In this document: in pieces, positions 19,362 to 30,040 of the stretch
Position numbering within the stretch: the stretch's first letter is position 1
Layout of the letters: each line of letters opens with the position of its first letter
Source of the DNA: Prostheceraeus crozeri
Taxonomy: Eukaryota; Platyhelminthes; Polycladida; Euryleptidae
NCBI GenBank assembly: GCA_907163375.1
Contig: CAJQUW010006120.1
Location: 1-64,000, forward strand
Length of the DNA: 64,000 nucleotides
Direction of reading: 5' to 3'
Program-made: the position numbers and the translations under genes
The notes under the pieces: generated by a model
What the model saw: the letters and a program-made list of their open reading frames with translations, nothing else
Told to the model about the DNA's origin: nothing
The model's database searches: none

Positions 19362-22300
19362 TTATTCTACATCACCTGTGACAGGAAGGCATCTCCTTCT
19401 CTTCGACGGTGGGGGAAGACCTAGGCTGTAGTGTCCATATGGTAATGATAAATTTTTATCCAGCCAACAGCGCTTATCCTCCCAAAGTGAAAGACCTCGC
19501 TTTCTAAATGGTTTTGTGCTAACTATGTGATTTTTTGAACTTATAATTGTCATATCTTCAGTTGTATCATTCTCACTATAATAGACACTCCTATAGTCAT
19601 CATGTTTCAATTTTTTAACTGCTGCTCTCTGAATTCCTTTTACACGTTTGATGCTATGATTCGTAGAGTCTAGATATTTCATTGAAGACATTTTCGGTTT
19701 TAGTAGGATCATTTCCTTAAGCAACTTTCCAGCACACTCATCCTTAAAACAACCTAATCTAGCTTTGTTTGTAGTTGAGTATAGTCGGTGATGACTATCA
19801 TAGTTTGAAGAGTCAAACTTTTCACCGAAGTATAGAAGTATATCTTCCAGACGGACAGATGGTGATGTGAATAAACATAGGAAGAAACTGTCGGTATCAC
19901 CTCCACAAAGCCGCGTTCTATTTATCAGTGGACACCCTTTTAGATCATTGTAATATAATTGATACATTTCCAACTTACTATAGTCAAGTACTGCTTGACC
20001 AACATATATTAATTTATTTAAAACTATTGAAGGTTTGTACATTTCCATACCAACCAGACTTTCATCAAATATTTTGTGTTGAACATAGAGAGGATGATTT
20101 GACAATTTCAGTAGTTGTTTCTCATTGTTGACTAGTTTAAATTTTTTCCTTCTCCTTACATTTTCCATTGTTTTACCATATAAAGAATTATTTTTCAATT
20201 TGTAGAATGACTTTTCGAAGTCAGTGCTTGATTGAGCCCTCTTTTGAGAGTTCATATCAATGTATGTTTTTAACCAAGGCTTTTGTGTGAGTTTTATGCC
20301 ACTATGAATCTTCTTGATTCTCATGCCCATGGTCAAGTAAAATTTTAAAATTGAATAGTGGACTACATAATTTTCCCTATCAAATTGATGGAGCAGAAGT
20401 TTCTTGATAGAAGAAAAATGTGTATTTGGTCTTACTTTTTCATATAGATTTTTCATATAGTGTGAAAACATTCTCTTTTCAATCATCTGCATTTCTGGAG
20501 CTAATGGGAAATCGGCAGTCTCATCATGAATGGCTGCAGGATGCTCTAAATCTAAATCAAAAATGTAGCCGATTTCACCATCATCATCTATATTTTGAAC
20601 ATTTTCTTCATTTAAAAAATTATCTAATTCACCTTCATTCAACCATTTGAAATTTGAGTGGGGTAGATTTCTACTGAGTGAAGAACCGTAAAGGTTATTG
20701 ACATCTAAGTAGGTCAAATGTCGACTTTCATGTGTATTATTTCCTAATTCTTCAATGCGTGCACGCGCTCGGTGAATGTTGGTGAAAGTCATACCCCCTC
20801 TAATTCCTCGTTCAAATAGATTGTACATATTTTCATCTTGTATGTAGTGTGGGGGATCATTGGAAGAGAAATTTAGTGCTGAGGTAAAGCTAAGATGTGG
20901 GAGACTGACAAAATGTACAGGGTCGACTTCATCCTCACGTTGACTCAATGCTCTAAACACTTCAAATATGTCTGCCAACAATAAAACATCTAACTTCAGA
21001 TATGTCAGCATGTAATCACCAAATGTGCTACAATTAAATTCAATCCATGCCTTGTTAGCGTGTTCATATTCCCTATCGGAACAGTGCTCACGAGTAAGAT
21101 CATTATAGAATTCAAATTGTGGTGGTAGACAGTCTTCCGTCAACGTGTTTAAGTTTTTGAAGTATGAATATGGAAACACTCCCTTCTGATATAAAACATT
21201 ATCACTTAATTGTGGAAATTCTACCCTTAATGTCTCTACATGCTCATACGTTTGCAAGCCCTTGGCTAATTCACTCAAGGATGCACTTAGAAATTGATAT
21301 GAGTCTAAGAATTTTAGTTTAAAGTATACTGTCTTCCCTTTGTATTCATTTACAGGGACACTGGCGGATGAAGTTATATATTTTTCAGCAGTTGCTGCTA
21401 CAACATCTAATTTCCAAGATTTCATTCTTCCAATCGCTTTATAGCAAACGATGTGGCTATCATAATTTTTAAAATTGTGGAAAAATATGGGGAGCTCCCG
21501 TCTGTTAAGTCTTAACCGGAGATTGCATTTCCTACATAATGTTTGCCTATATCGTCCGGTGATATGATCATGATTACGAACTTTTATGACTTCATCGCTG
21601 AATTTCGATTTACATTTGTTGCAACATTCTGCATTCTCATGGCGTGCTTTTTCATCCGCTGACAGTGACATTGGCTGCCTAGTTATTACACATTGGTTGT
21701 CATATAAGTCTTGGGCTACAGTTTCTAAGTGGTGCAATAATGGTGAAACTAATAATGCAATTTTCTCCCTCAAAGAGGTAATACTTGTTTTCAAATTTCG
21801 ATTGAAGGGCATTATGCCAGACATGATAAGCTCCAATGGCCGCAGGTTTATGCATTTTATTATCAATGTAGCACTCTATATCTGCATAAATTACTAAAGG
21901 AGGACTTAGTTGATATTCAATGCTACTTGTTAGTACTTTTAGATCCGATGGCATTTTTTCTATTTGTGCTTTTCCTCGAATACAAAACTGGAAGTGTCGT
22001 TCTAGTGCTGTCTTATATGTGAATGACTGAGTGCATCTTTCGCAGAAGTATTTATGTCTTTTTAAAGTTCTCCTATACAATCTTGACAGCTTTGGAATTC
22101 CACAATAGTGTGTTGCTCCATTGTTTAGAATTAGCAAGATATTAACCGTTTGCCTACCAGTAAAGTTACTATTGTAACGAACACCTTTGAGTCCATTTTC
22201 ATAAAAGTGAATGTTAATTTTAATATCATTATTTTTCTCAAATTTTGGAATATCTTTGATTGATACTGGTGTGGAAATGCCTTCCATATTTAGCTCAGAT

Positions 22301-23226
22301 GTCCACTCACTATATGATTTTACTTCATTCCTTGAATAAGGTACTTCATTATAATGCAATATTGATAAAACTGCATATAGGAAGCAATCATTTGCATTTG
22401 AATTAACATTAATGACAGCTTTAGAGTTTTTTAACTTCTTTGGTAGAGGAAATGATTGTCCACCTGACAGTATTGAACTTGATATTACATTGAACTCTAT
22501 ATTTTGTACATCATCTATAATCCAATTGCTACCCTTTTTTGTGAAGGCTTCAATCTGATTTATTAGACTATTTAGATGATCCTGAAACCAAGCATCATAG
22601 TCATAAATATAGTTTGAGGATGATGAGGTAAAGTGTGCGAGAAAAGTTTCTTCTTCTTGAGGATTAGAACGGACATAACGAATTTGTGCAATCAGACGAC
22701 CGCGCAATTGATAGCTCCTTAGTAAATCAGACACTAAATTCCCTAACATGGAACGCATGCTTTCTAAGAATGATGTTATGTCCACAGTAGGTGTTGTTGG
22801 CGTGATATCATACACACGTGCATGGCCATTGAGTGCGCTTTCGCTGAGACTAACAGTTCCATAGTTATTATGCATATTCATCTCACTATTTGTGTTATGT
22901 ACATTCATATGCTGTCGAAATCTACTTATAGAGTTATACGTTTTGCCACACCGAGAGCAGTATTGCATAAAGTTTTGTATGTTAGTTGAAGCGCTGGTTG
23001 TTGGCTTAGAAGTAGATCTATTTTGATTATTTGAATTTGACTCTGTTATGCTCTCATTCGGTTTATTATTGCATACAAGTTTATGCCTCTTAAGATTATC
23101 CATCCTATTCGTCTTATATGGACACTTGCTACATTGATACGTTTTTCCTAACTTACAAAATTTTTCATGTCGTTGCAAATTGCCTATGAGAGTGAACACT
23201 TTTCCACACTTGGTACAGACAACCAT
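19362..23226 (-). pseudogene. POLB: Protein-primed family B DNA polymerase with N-terminal zinc fingers, broken
   Basis: The N-terminal part has C2H2/C2HC zinc fingers (CTKCGKVF..., CSKCPYKTN..., CSRCGKTYN...). Then comes a segment with NDCFLYAVLSIL and THYCGI, whose Cys and His spacing suggests a degenerate cysteine-peptidase-like module, and another finger (CERCTQSF). Exonuclease motif I is IYADIECY. The polymerase part shows an HNH-like cluster (NHDHITGRYR, CRKCN), motif A YLDVNNLYG, motif B KLKNNSLYGKT and motif C GGDTDSFF. This protein-primed enzyme is the Polinton replicase. TATA and CRE sites lie just upstream on the minus strand. The copy looks broken. Confidence 0.92.
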
Positions 23227-23255
23227 GATTATTGATGAGGATTGAAATTAGCAAG

Positions 23256-23307
23256 CCCTTATATACATCTACCATCTAATGACGTCAGCGTCATCACCAG
23301 CCAATAC
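23256..23307 (-). promoter_or_regulatory. Polymerase promoter: CCAAT box, CRE and TATA box
   Basis: On the minus strand, reading towards the polymerase: ATTGGCTGG, then TGACGTCA (perfect CRE, 23280-23287), then GTATATAAGGG (23256-23266), about 30 bp before the ATG at 23226. Confidence 0.7.
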
Positions 23308-23568
23308 CATATGTTCCGATCTGTTGTAAAGACAAAACACATACAATTTCAACAATTATTTTTTTTCAAAAAAGAAGAAAATAGAAGTTAAAGTAATAAA
23401 GTCACAGTTTAACACATTTGACAATACCACTATGGTAGAGTTTTAGGTGACTGCAGCTGTCACTACAGCCACCCAAATCGTCCATCCTCGTAAGGCGCAC
23501 TCTTCTGATGCCATTTTGGGAGCATTCGAGGTGCACAAGCGTTTCTTTGTTATGCTGTTGGCTGGTGG

Positions 23569-25463
23569 TTACTTGGGAGGCCAACAGGAGGTTTGATTGA
23601 GTAATATTCTTAGAGACTCAATCAAACCTCTATTGTCCTCCTTCAACTTAGCCTCGCGGACCTCAACCTCCTTTAGGCGCTCTTGGCAACAACGGAGTTG
23701 CACCTCAACGTCTTGTACCTCGTGTTGTACCTCTTCTGCTGTCGCGTCGAGATCCACATCGTACTGCCGAACAGGGAGAGCAGCTGGAGGTGCGGGCGCA
23801 GCAGCGTGAGGGGAAAGATCTGCGGCTGGGATCGGAGAGGAAGGAGCTGCGGCTGGGATCGGAGAGGAAGGAGCTGCGGCTGGGATCGGAGAGGAAGGAG
23901 CTGCGGCTGGGATCGAAGAGGAAGGAGCCAGTGTCATCATCGGTGATAAGGGAAGGCGCACACTCCAGCTCGGAGAAGCCCGGATGTGGCTGAACGAGAC
24001 CTCCTCCTGAGATGCACACATCGCGGAGTCCTGTAATCGAAAGAAACAATTGTTTATCATCTATTTAACATTTTATCATTGATGAAATACAAAAGTGAAT
24101 TTCTCTTACCTCCGGCTGGATTGTGACCTTCTGATCGGATCCAATCTCTCTCTCACGGGGCAACGAGTCATTCTAAAAGATAAATCAAAAAAACAAACAA
24201 AAAACATATTTTAATAGAAAATTCTGTACTCATGCAGTTGACCAACTTTGATACTTACATTTGTAACAGGATCATCATCCTCATCGGAAGATGTCGGGGA
24301 AGAAGTCGCTGACGACGTTTCCTCATCAGATGAAGTCGCTGACGAGGTTTCATCGTCCTCTGATGAAGACTCCCGAATCGAATAGGGCTTTTCTTCATTG
24401 TCTTCCACCGATGTACTTGTCGCTGGCGTGGAAAGGAAACTTCGATGCTTCCTGAGGGACAGCGATCGCACAACCTGCAGAGAAAAATAATATAACATGC
24501 TCGCAACTCATTGAGAAGCATACATGTTCTTGGAAATACTTCATGCATTGAGAAATATTATTGACAAATAACTAAACAATGACACTTACGGAACTAGGAA
24601 GACACTTCTTCTCCAGTGTAGGCAAACGGGGTATACCCCTCACACCTGTAAACAGCTGAAGAAAAGAACATACTAAATTTCACATAAAGAGCTAATGAAT
24701 AACTTTAATACTTACATTTCTCAAGCATTCAGCCGCTTTCTCCTCTTCAAAACTGACACAAGTCTGTTGAGGCAACTCACTCTGAAATGTTGTCACAATG
24801 TTGAAATACTTTTTACATGGTAGAATAATTAATGGAGTAAATGTATTCTCACATTTTTAGTGACGATCTTTTTCTGAATTAAGACCTTGGTCTTCTTAGG
24901 AGGAGGCATCTCATCATTATCCTGAAATGTTTAAACGATATATGTTTTTATGTATAATGGACCAATAATTAATTTATTCGGTTTTAAGAAGCTATCCTTT
25001 GAAGGTATTATGTATGATTGGCAGAACTCACCTCAAAATCACTTAAGGTGTCATCGATGAACTGTCGTGACTTGGGGGCTTTCTTTGGGACTCGGGACTT
25101 GATAGGTTTCTTTATTGCTGTAGGCTCATCAACCTGTGAAAGGACACCTTCCATCGGCCTCTCCTTTTGAAATAACCGCTCCAACCTCCTCTTTTCAGCC
25201 TTTGAAGTGAGGTTGATGCCCTTCCTCCCATTTTGCTGAGCACATGGTGTATGTTTTTCAATGAATGCCTTAGAGGCTTCGGTATTAACCTTTTCATTAC
25301 TCCGTTTATATGACTTGCAAGTTAGGCAGTACAGATACGTGCAGTCACTTTTGAAGATGCAGTTCTTGTGACCGCTCTTATTAGCATGTCAAACGAGTAA
25401 TTGGCACGTTTCACAGAAGTGAAAAATTAGGCGCTGTCGTGAAAGACTCTCTTGTCGGACCAT
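23569..25463 (-). pseudogene. Spliced accessory gene of the Polinton (about seven exons), unknown function, looks broken
   Basis: Exon-like open segments bounded by GT donors and AG acceptors on the minus strand: 25032-25463, 24853-24921, 24716-24781, 24590-24655, 24259-24474, 24110-24172 and about 23569-24030. Donors are GTAAG or GTGAG and acceptors CAG or TAG. The bounded internal exons measure 69, 66, 66, 216 and 63 bp, all multiples of three. The first segment is Cys/His-rich and may bind zinc; the fifth is acidic with TSSATSSDE-type repeats; the last has four PSSPIPAAA repeats followed by a coiled coil (EVQLRCCQERLKEVEV). No family is recognised. Introns are unusual amid otherwise intronless Polinton genes, so it may be a captured host gene. 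Confidence 0.6.
23815..23930. repeat. 27-bp coding minisatellite, about four copies
   Basis: Unit GGAGCTGCGGCTGGGATC plus nine further bases, repeated in register. On the minus strand it encodes PSSPIPAAA repeats in the last exon of the spliced gene. Confidence 0.9.
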
Positions 25464-26634
25464 CTCTATAGAGGAAAAAAAATTGATTATAATTTTATCT
25501 CTTATTAAATGAGAACTCATTTATATATCATCAACAAAACTCTATGAAGTACTACCTTGATATTGAATAAATCTTAGAAAGAATTGAAATCTGAAGTTGA
25601 AATTGAAACCGAAAGTCGAAAGTTTAATTTTCATTCGAAAACGGTTTGCTCATAGAAAGGGTTGAAATTTACAAGTAGCTGTCTTGAAATTATTTAATTT
25701 CGAAATTAATGTAATGGAATGAAAGTGAAATTTCGAAAATTTCAACCAATCCTCAATTTGTTTAATTAAGCAAGCTTGAATTTTATACATCTGTTAGCAG
25801 ATGACAGACTGAATATTTAAAATGGATGAAGGCTTTATTTAGGTATCTTTTTATTTATTTACAAACTGTGAAAATCTTGTTGATTCAAATACACTTACAT
25901 TTAAACTGATATATTCATGTCTCTCGCTCAATGACTTAATATAGGATGAAAAATTAAAAAAAACATGGTTAATAATATAACATAAAGTGTTCCTATCCTA
26001 AAAACCCAAGCTTCTATATTTAAAGCTATTTGGTTATAAAAACTTAATAATGTTCCTACTCCCGAATATCCTATAAAGTAGCAGAACATGACAATGAAAC
26101 TCACTTCAGAATTGTAATAAGAACCGGAGAACGGAGGAACGAAGAACGACGTCTGCTATGGACACTGAATTATTTGAAAATGAGTGAAAATTCTTTGTGT
26201 GCAACTTCTTTATATATGAAATTGACAAAGCAACTATGAACAAAGACCTTATGACATCACATCCTGGAATTGGTACGGTTAAACAAAATTGATAACTCAA
26301 ACAAGAATTGGAACAGCTGGTTTATTTTTAACCTTAGAAATGGAAGTGCCATCATATGTGTTGAAAGATTTCTACATGTAAACAGTAGAGTGAATTCAAA
26401 GTAATATGAACTGATGGACTGATGTATTATTTGATATACATGTTATTATTAATAGTCATATAATGATTCATATTTGAAGATATAAAACGTATGATTTGAA
26501 TAGAACATTAAATTTGAATTAAGCGGTAAATTTCGAAAATTCAAATTTCGCGCCAAAATGTGAATAATCAAATTTAAAGACTTTTTTCGAAAATTTGAAT
26601 TTCGCGCCAAAATTCAAATAATCAAATTAAAATA
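25464..26634. other. AT-rich Polinton interior with no gene seen
   Basis: Probable 5' flank of the spliced gene, then low-complexity AT-rich sequence. Near 26530-26630 a roughly 55-bp unit (TTTCGAAAATTCAAATTTCGCGCC) is present twice. No supported coding region. Confidence 0.5.
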
Positions 26635-26695
26635 CTAGGGTTAGGGTTAGGGTTAAGGTTAGGGTTAGGGTTAGGGTTAAGGTTAAGGTTGGGGT
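26635..26695 (+). repeat. Interstitial telomere-like repeat (TTAGGG and TTAAGG units)
   Basis: About nine hexamers, mostly TTAGGG with TTAAGG variants. TTAGGG is the ancestral animal telomere repeat. It lies inside the Polinton, so it is not a chromosome end. Confidence 0.9.
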
Positions 26696-26753
26696 ATGGG
26701 AAGCAAGAAGAGTATCTATGGCACCCGGAACCCACGGGTAAATAAATTTTCGA

Positions 26754-26768
26754 GTGCGCGAAGCGCAC
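26754..26768. repeat. GC-rich hairpin GTGCGC-GAA-GCGCAC beside a poly-C tract
   Basis: Perfect 6-bp stem with a GAA loop, extended imperfectly by AAATTTTC and GAAATTTT on either side. A run of nine C follows at about 26783, then AGGTCA-type repeats (about 26813-26849). Confidence 0.75.
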
Positions 26769-27175
26769 GAGAAATTTTGAGGCCCCCCCCGCCGTGTATG
26801 AAGTGTATGAAGGTCAAAGGTCAAGGTCAGGTCTAAGGTCAAGGTCAAGTGTAGAGGATTGTATATTATGGTCATTTTTAGTTGTAAAACTTTAACTTTG
26901 AAAACTTGTAAACTTAGTCATTTTTGTAAAAAAACTTGGAATTTTTCAAGTTGCACACAGATGCATACAACTAGGATTTTTTCATCAAATAGGTACATAC
27001 AATATATCATTCGAATGCTCTTTTCATGCTGATTCTAATGGTGTATTGTATGACATATAACTAGAGAGCTACATGTCTTTAAAGAATGGGCTAAAAACTT
27101 AGTGAATTTAAAAATCTAACATTTGTCTGCTTGCATACAGTTGCATACAACTAGGATTTTCCCATCGAATAGGTA

Positions 27176-28595
27176 CGAGGGGCGTACCAAAAGTTCGTGA
27201 CGTTTGTCTCTCCCATCTATATACGTCTGTTTTGATGCAAATGCATATATAGATATTATTTTTCATAGTTCTGACAATTGCTATTCATAGGAAAAACATC
27301 TTGCTTCCATATATACAAATATTTATTGACATCATTTAAAACATATCAACTCTCATTTTTCAACATAGTCACCTTCAATTTCAATGCACTTTTTCCATCT
27401 CTTCTCAAGTTTCTTTACTCCTCCTTCAAACCACTCCGGTGGAAATCTGGCGACTGAAGCTTTCAGTGCTCTCTTGATTTCCCTTTCGCCATTAAATCGG
27501 ACACCCCTGAGTGGCTCCTTCATTGGACCGAAGAGATGAAAGCCACTGGGAGCCAAGTCAGGGGAATACGGTGGGTGAGGAAGAAGCTGCCACTTCAGCT
27601 GCTTGATTGTCGTCATCGTCGTCTTCGCCGTGTGGACCCGTGCGTTGTCTTGTAGAAATAGGGGACGTCGCTTTCCAGGTCTCTTCTCTGGAAGAAGCTT
27701 GTGTACAATCTGCAAGAGACTACTGTAATACTCGGCGTTGATGGTGTGTCCAGGAGGGCAGTAGTCAATATGGATCACACCTTCGCAATCCCAAAAGACT
27801 GTCACCTGGAACTTGCCTGCAGAAGGTGCTGTCTTGGCGTGAACCGGTGGCTGCTCACCTCGCTTTATCCATTGCATACACTGCCTTTTTGTCTCTGGCA
27901 TGAAATGTGGCAGCGGAGTCTCATCAGCCGTTATGAAACGTCTCCAGAATTGTTCGCCATAGTCATCCAGGAGACCAAGACAAACAGAGGAATTGTTGAC
28001 CCGAACGTTCTTCTGCTCAGCAGACAGAAGCCTTGGCACCCAACGAGCCGAAACCTTGGACAGCTCAAGGCGGTCATGAACGATGCGCTGAAGAGTCCCA
28101 CGCGACAGACCGGACTTCTCCTCCAGTTCATCGAATGTGAGGCGTCTGTCCGACTGGATCACCCGCCAAACCAGCTCCTCATTTTCGTCATTGGCTTCAG
28201 TGGATGGACGGCCACAGCGCTCATCGTCTTCCAAGGACTTCCGCCCTTCTGAGAACCGACTAAACCACTTGCTAATGGTTGCTCTTGCTGGAGCATCGTC
28301 TCCGAACGCTGTTTTCAATCGTTCAGCTGATCGGGTTGGTGTTTCACCTTCCTTGAAAAGAAATATCAGAATGGCTCTCCAGTCACGATTTGTGAAGTCC
28401 GTCATGCTGGCAGAGGTAAAATTAGTTCAACAGTTATCGGCTTCAGTTCGTGTCTTAATAGGTTGCCGATCAACTGACTATAACTCACAGGCAATGTACA
28501 TGATTGATACAACATGACAACAATCAATGATCAAAGAAAGCTGTCAAACTAAAGCCATAGAAATCAAACGTCACGAACTTTTGGTATGCCCCTCG
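27176..28595 (-). mobile_element. mariner transposon, 1,420 bp, nested in the Polinton
   Basis: 31-bp TIRs (CGAGGGGCGTACCAAAAG at the left; one mismatch at the right) are flanked by the TA duplication at 27174-27175 and 28596-28597. The body carries one full-length transposase ORF on the minus strand. The empty-site sequence is preserved in the adjacent repeat copy, confirming a precise TA insertion. Confidence 0.97.
27353..28405 (-). CDS. mariner transposase, 350 aa, third catalytic Asp replaced by Gly
   Basis: Tc1/mariner-family transposase. The N-terminal helix-turn-helix region includes TISKWFSRFSEGRKSLED and a GRPS hinge. The linker motif is WVPRLLS (usually WVPHEL). The catalytic core has D161 in ITADET and D253 in LQDNARVH, and ends with HPPYSPDLAPSGFHLF. 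In active mariners the third catalytic residue is Asp 35 positions after the second (D34D, in PSDYHLF or PSDFHLF). Here that position (288) is Gly, encoded GGC, which differs from GAC by a single transition. The frame is otherwise open over the normal 345-350 codons, so this copy is probably catalytically dead but young. Confidence 0.95.
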   Translation of the reverse strand: MTDFTNRDWRAILIFLFKEGETPTRSAERLKTAFGDDAPARATISKWFSRFSEGRKSLEDDERCGRPSTEANDENEELVWRVIQSDRRLTFDELEEKSGLSRGTLQRIVHDRLELSKVSARWVPRLLSAEQKNVRVNNSSVCLGLLDDYGEQFWRRFITADETPLPHFMPETKRQCMQWIKRGEQPPVHAKTAPSAGKFQVTVFWDCEGVIHIDYCPPGHTINAEYYSSLLQIVHKLLPEKRPGKRRPLFLQDNARVHTAKTTMTTIKQLKWQLLPHPPYSPDLAPSGFHLFGPMKEPLRGVRFNGEREIKRALKASVARFPPEWFEGGVKKLEKRWKKCIEIEGDYVEK

Positions 28596-28928
28596 TACAT
28601 ACCTTATATCATTTGAAAGGTCTTTTCATTCTCATTCTTATGGTGTCGTGTATGACACATGTATGATATCATCCTGGACTGCTACAAGCATTTTAAAATT
28701 AACAACATAACTGTTTCTTTAAAAGTTATATGTTCCTATTTATTTCAAGTTGAAGTCTTCATATTTGATTTTTTTTGTTTCAATTCAGTTATTGAACATC
28801 ATTAATTATAGATAGTTATTCCCCTTTCCCATTCAGACCTTAATTGAAGACCGATTTGTGAAATGATAAAACAAGTCTGTTCATATATACAAATGAATAT
28901 TAAATGAAGAGATTAAGAAAAAAACACA

Positions 28929-29390
28929 CTAAATGTCATCAAGGTAAGGAAAGGGTACAAGTTTTTTCAAGTCCACTTGCACATGGATCCTGGTCTTTTT
29001 GGGCGCACAGGGACAGCGACGTGGTGTGTCAAGGTCGATGACCGAAAATTCGAGAGCGGTTGTGAGGTTCCGCTCGTTCGGCTCCATTCGCATGATGACC
29101 CGTTTCGTGTGGTATTTTTTCGGGGCGTTCTTCACTTTGACCGTGACCCTTCCATAAAGTGGCGTTCGCATGGACTTCTTATTCATGTGACGCATCGTCT
29201 CGATTGATACGTCACTATCTTCATCACTCGAGTAGTCGGGCGATGCAGGGGCTTGGGTGAACACCACCGGCTCGTTTGGTGTTGTCGATCGCTCCATCGG
29301 AGATTGGGGAGGTGTATTGGTACGTTCCACTGGCGAAGTGGTACGATCAGCAGTACCGTTCTCAACTGCGACTTTCTGTTTGCGATCCAT
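28929..29390 (-). CDS. Orphan Polinton protein, 153 aa
   Basis: Complete minus-strand ORF with a TATA box (GTATATAAGT, 29471-29480) about 80 bp upstream. The first half is Ser/Thr/Pro-rich and acidic (RTNTPPQSPMERSTTP, then SSDEDSDVS), suggesting a disordered, phosphorylatable region. The second half is basic and beta-prone (YGRVTVKVKN, KRVIMRMEP, RIHVQVDLKKL). I recognise no family. It is transcribed divergently from the 96-aa gene at 29613, with a shared promoter region. Position near the TIR is typical of variable accessory genes. Confidence 0.6.
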   Translation of the reverse strand: MDRKQKVAVENGTADRTTSPVERTNTPPQSPMERSTTPNEPVVFTQAPASPDYSSDEDSDVSIETMRHMNKKSMRTPLYGRVTVKVKNAPKKYHTKRVIMRMEPNERNLTTALEFSVIDLDTPRRCPCAPKKTRIHVQVDLKKLVPFPYLDDI

Positions 29391-29470
29391 TATGACTTGT
29401 AGATTTAAAATAATTGTAACTTGTAAACGTGAGGATTAGAACCTTTGATAAGAATTGGTACAAACCTCGG

Positions 29471-29557
29471 ACTTATATACTTTTTAAACAAAGGAAATCC
29501 TAACAGCCAATCAGACAGGTACCGAACTTCCCTAAAGAATATATAACTATATAAAGG
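29471..29557. promoter_or_regulatory. Bidirectional promoter with a TATA box on each strand and a CCAAT box between
   Basis: Minus-strand TATA GTATATAAGT (29471-29480), CCAAT within GCCAATCAG (about 29506-29514) and plus-strand TATATAAAGG (29548-29557). They serve ORFs at 29390 (minus) and 29613 (plus). Confidence 0.65.
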
Positions 29558-29612
29558 ATGTCATTGTTCCAAACTGTTAAGTACTTATCCTCAACGTTCC
29601 ATAACAAGAAGC

Positions 29613-29903
29613 ATGTCCTCAAAACCACTATTTTATTTTCAAAATGACAGCCAAGTCATTATGGGAGGTCAGTTGGACATGACCATGCATCTCTGTTGCG
29701 GCTGCAAAGTGGCCCTGTGGAAAACCTTGACTGTGTCAGCACTTCAAAGGCGGAGTGGACTACCGGTGAAGTGTCCGGTACACGAGTGTGACCATGACTT
29801 TAGTAACAATCAGACATTTCATGAATGGTGTGATGACTTCCTGAAGATCATGGAGTCGCCTGAGGGACGTGATCTGTACCCATCCTTCATTTTTCATGCT
29901 TAA
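29613..29903 (+). CDS. Small Cys-rich Polinton protein, 96 aa (RING- or ribbon-like)
   Basis: Complete ORF with TATA at 29548. It has MHLCCGC near residue 30 and VKCPVHECDHDF near residue 55, giving C-x-C ... C-x4-C-x-H potential zinc ligands. The pattern recalls a degenerate RING or zinc ribbon, but no family is assigned. The C-terminus is short and helical (FHEWCDDFLKIM). It is the last gene before the right TIR and divergent from the 153-aa orphan. Confidence 0.55.
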   Translation: MSSKPLFYFQNDSQVIMGGQLDMTMHLCCGCKVALWKTLTVSALQRRSGLPVKCPVHECDHDFSNNQTFHEWCDDFLKIMESPEGRDLYPSFIFHA

Positions 29904-30040
29904 ATTAAACTTACATTGTAAATCGCTTGTCTTTTTCATTTTAAACATAGTTCTGGAATTGGTTTTCTTATTGGGGAGCAACTAAATCATAGCTGCACAG
30001 TAAAGTTTCACATCTAAATAGTGCTACATTTAAAATAATT

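Larger units (their letters stand above)
26926..28680. repeat. Diverged tandem pair (unit about 190 bp), second copy split by the mariner
   Basis: GCATACAACTAGGATTTT followed by AATAGGTACATAC and a CTCTTTTCAT/TCTTTTCATT block occurs first at about 26960-27055. It recurs at about 27140-27175 and continues after the mariner at 28598-28660. The undisturbed first copy shows the empty site of the mariner insertion. Confidence 0.8.

Noticed and set aside
26627-26875. Minus-strand frame with a Leu-Thr repeat
   Set aside because: It is a translation of telomere-like hexamers.
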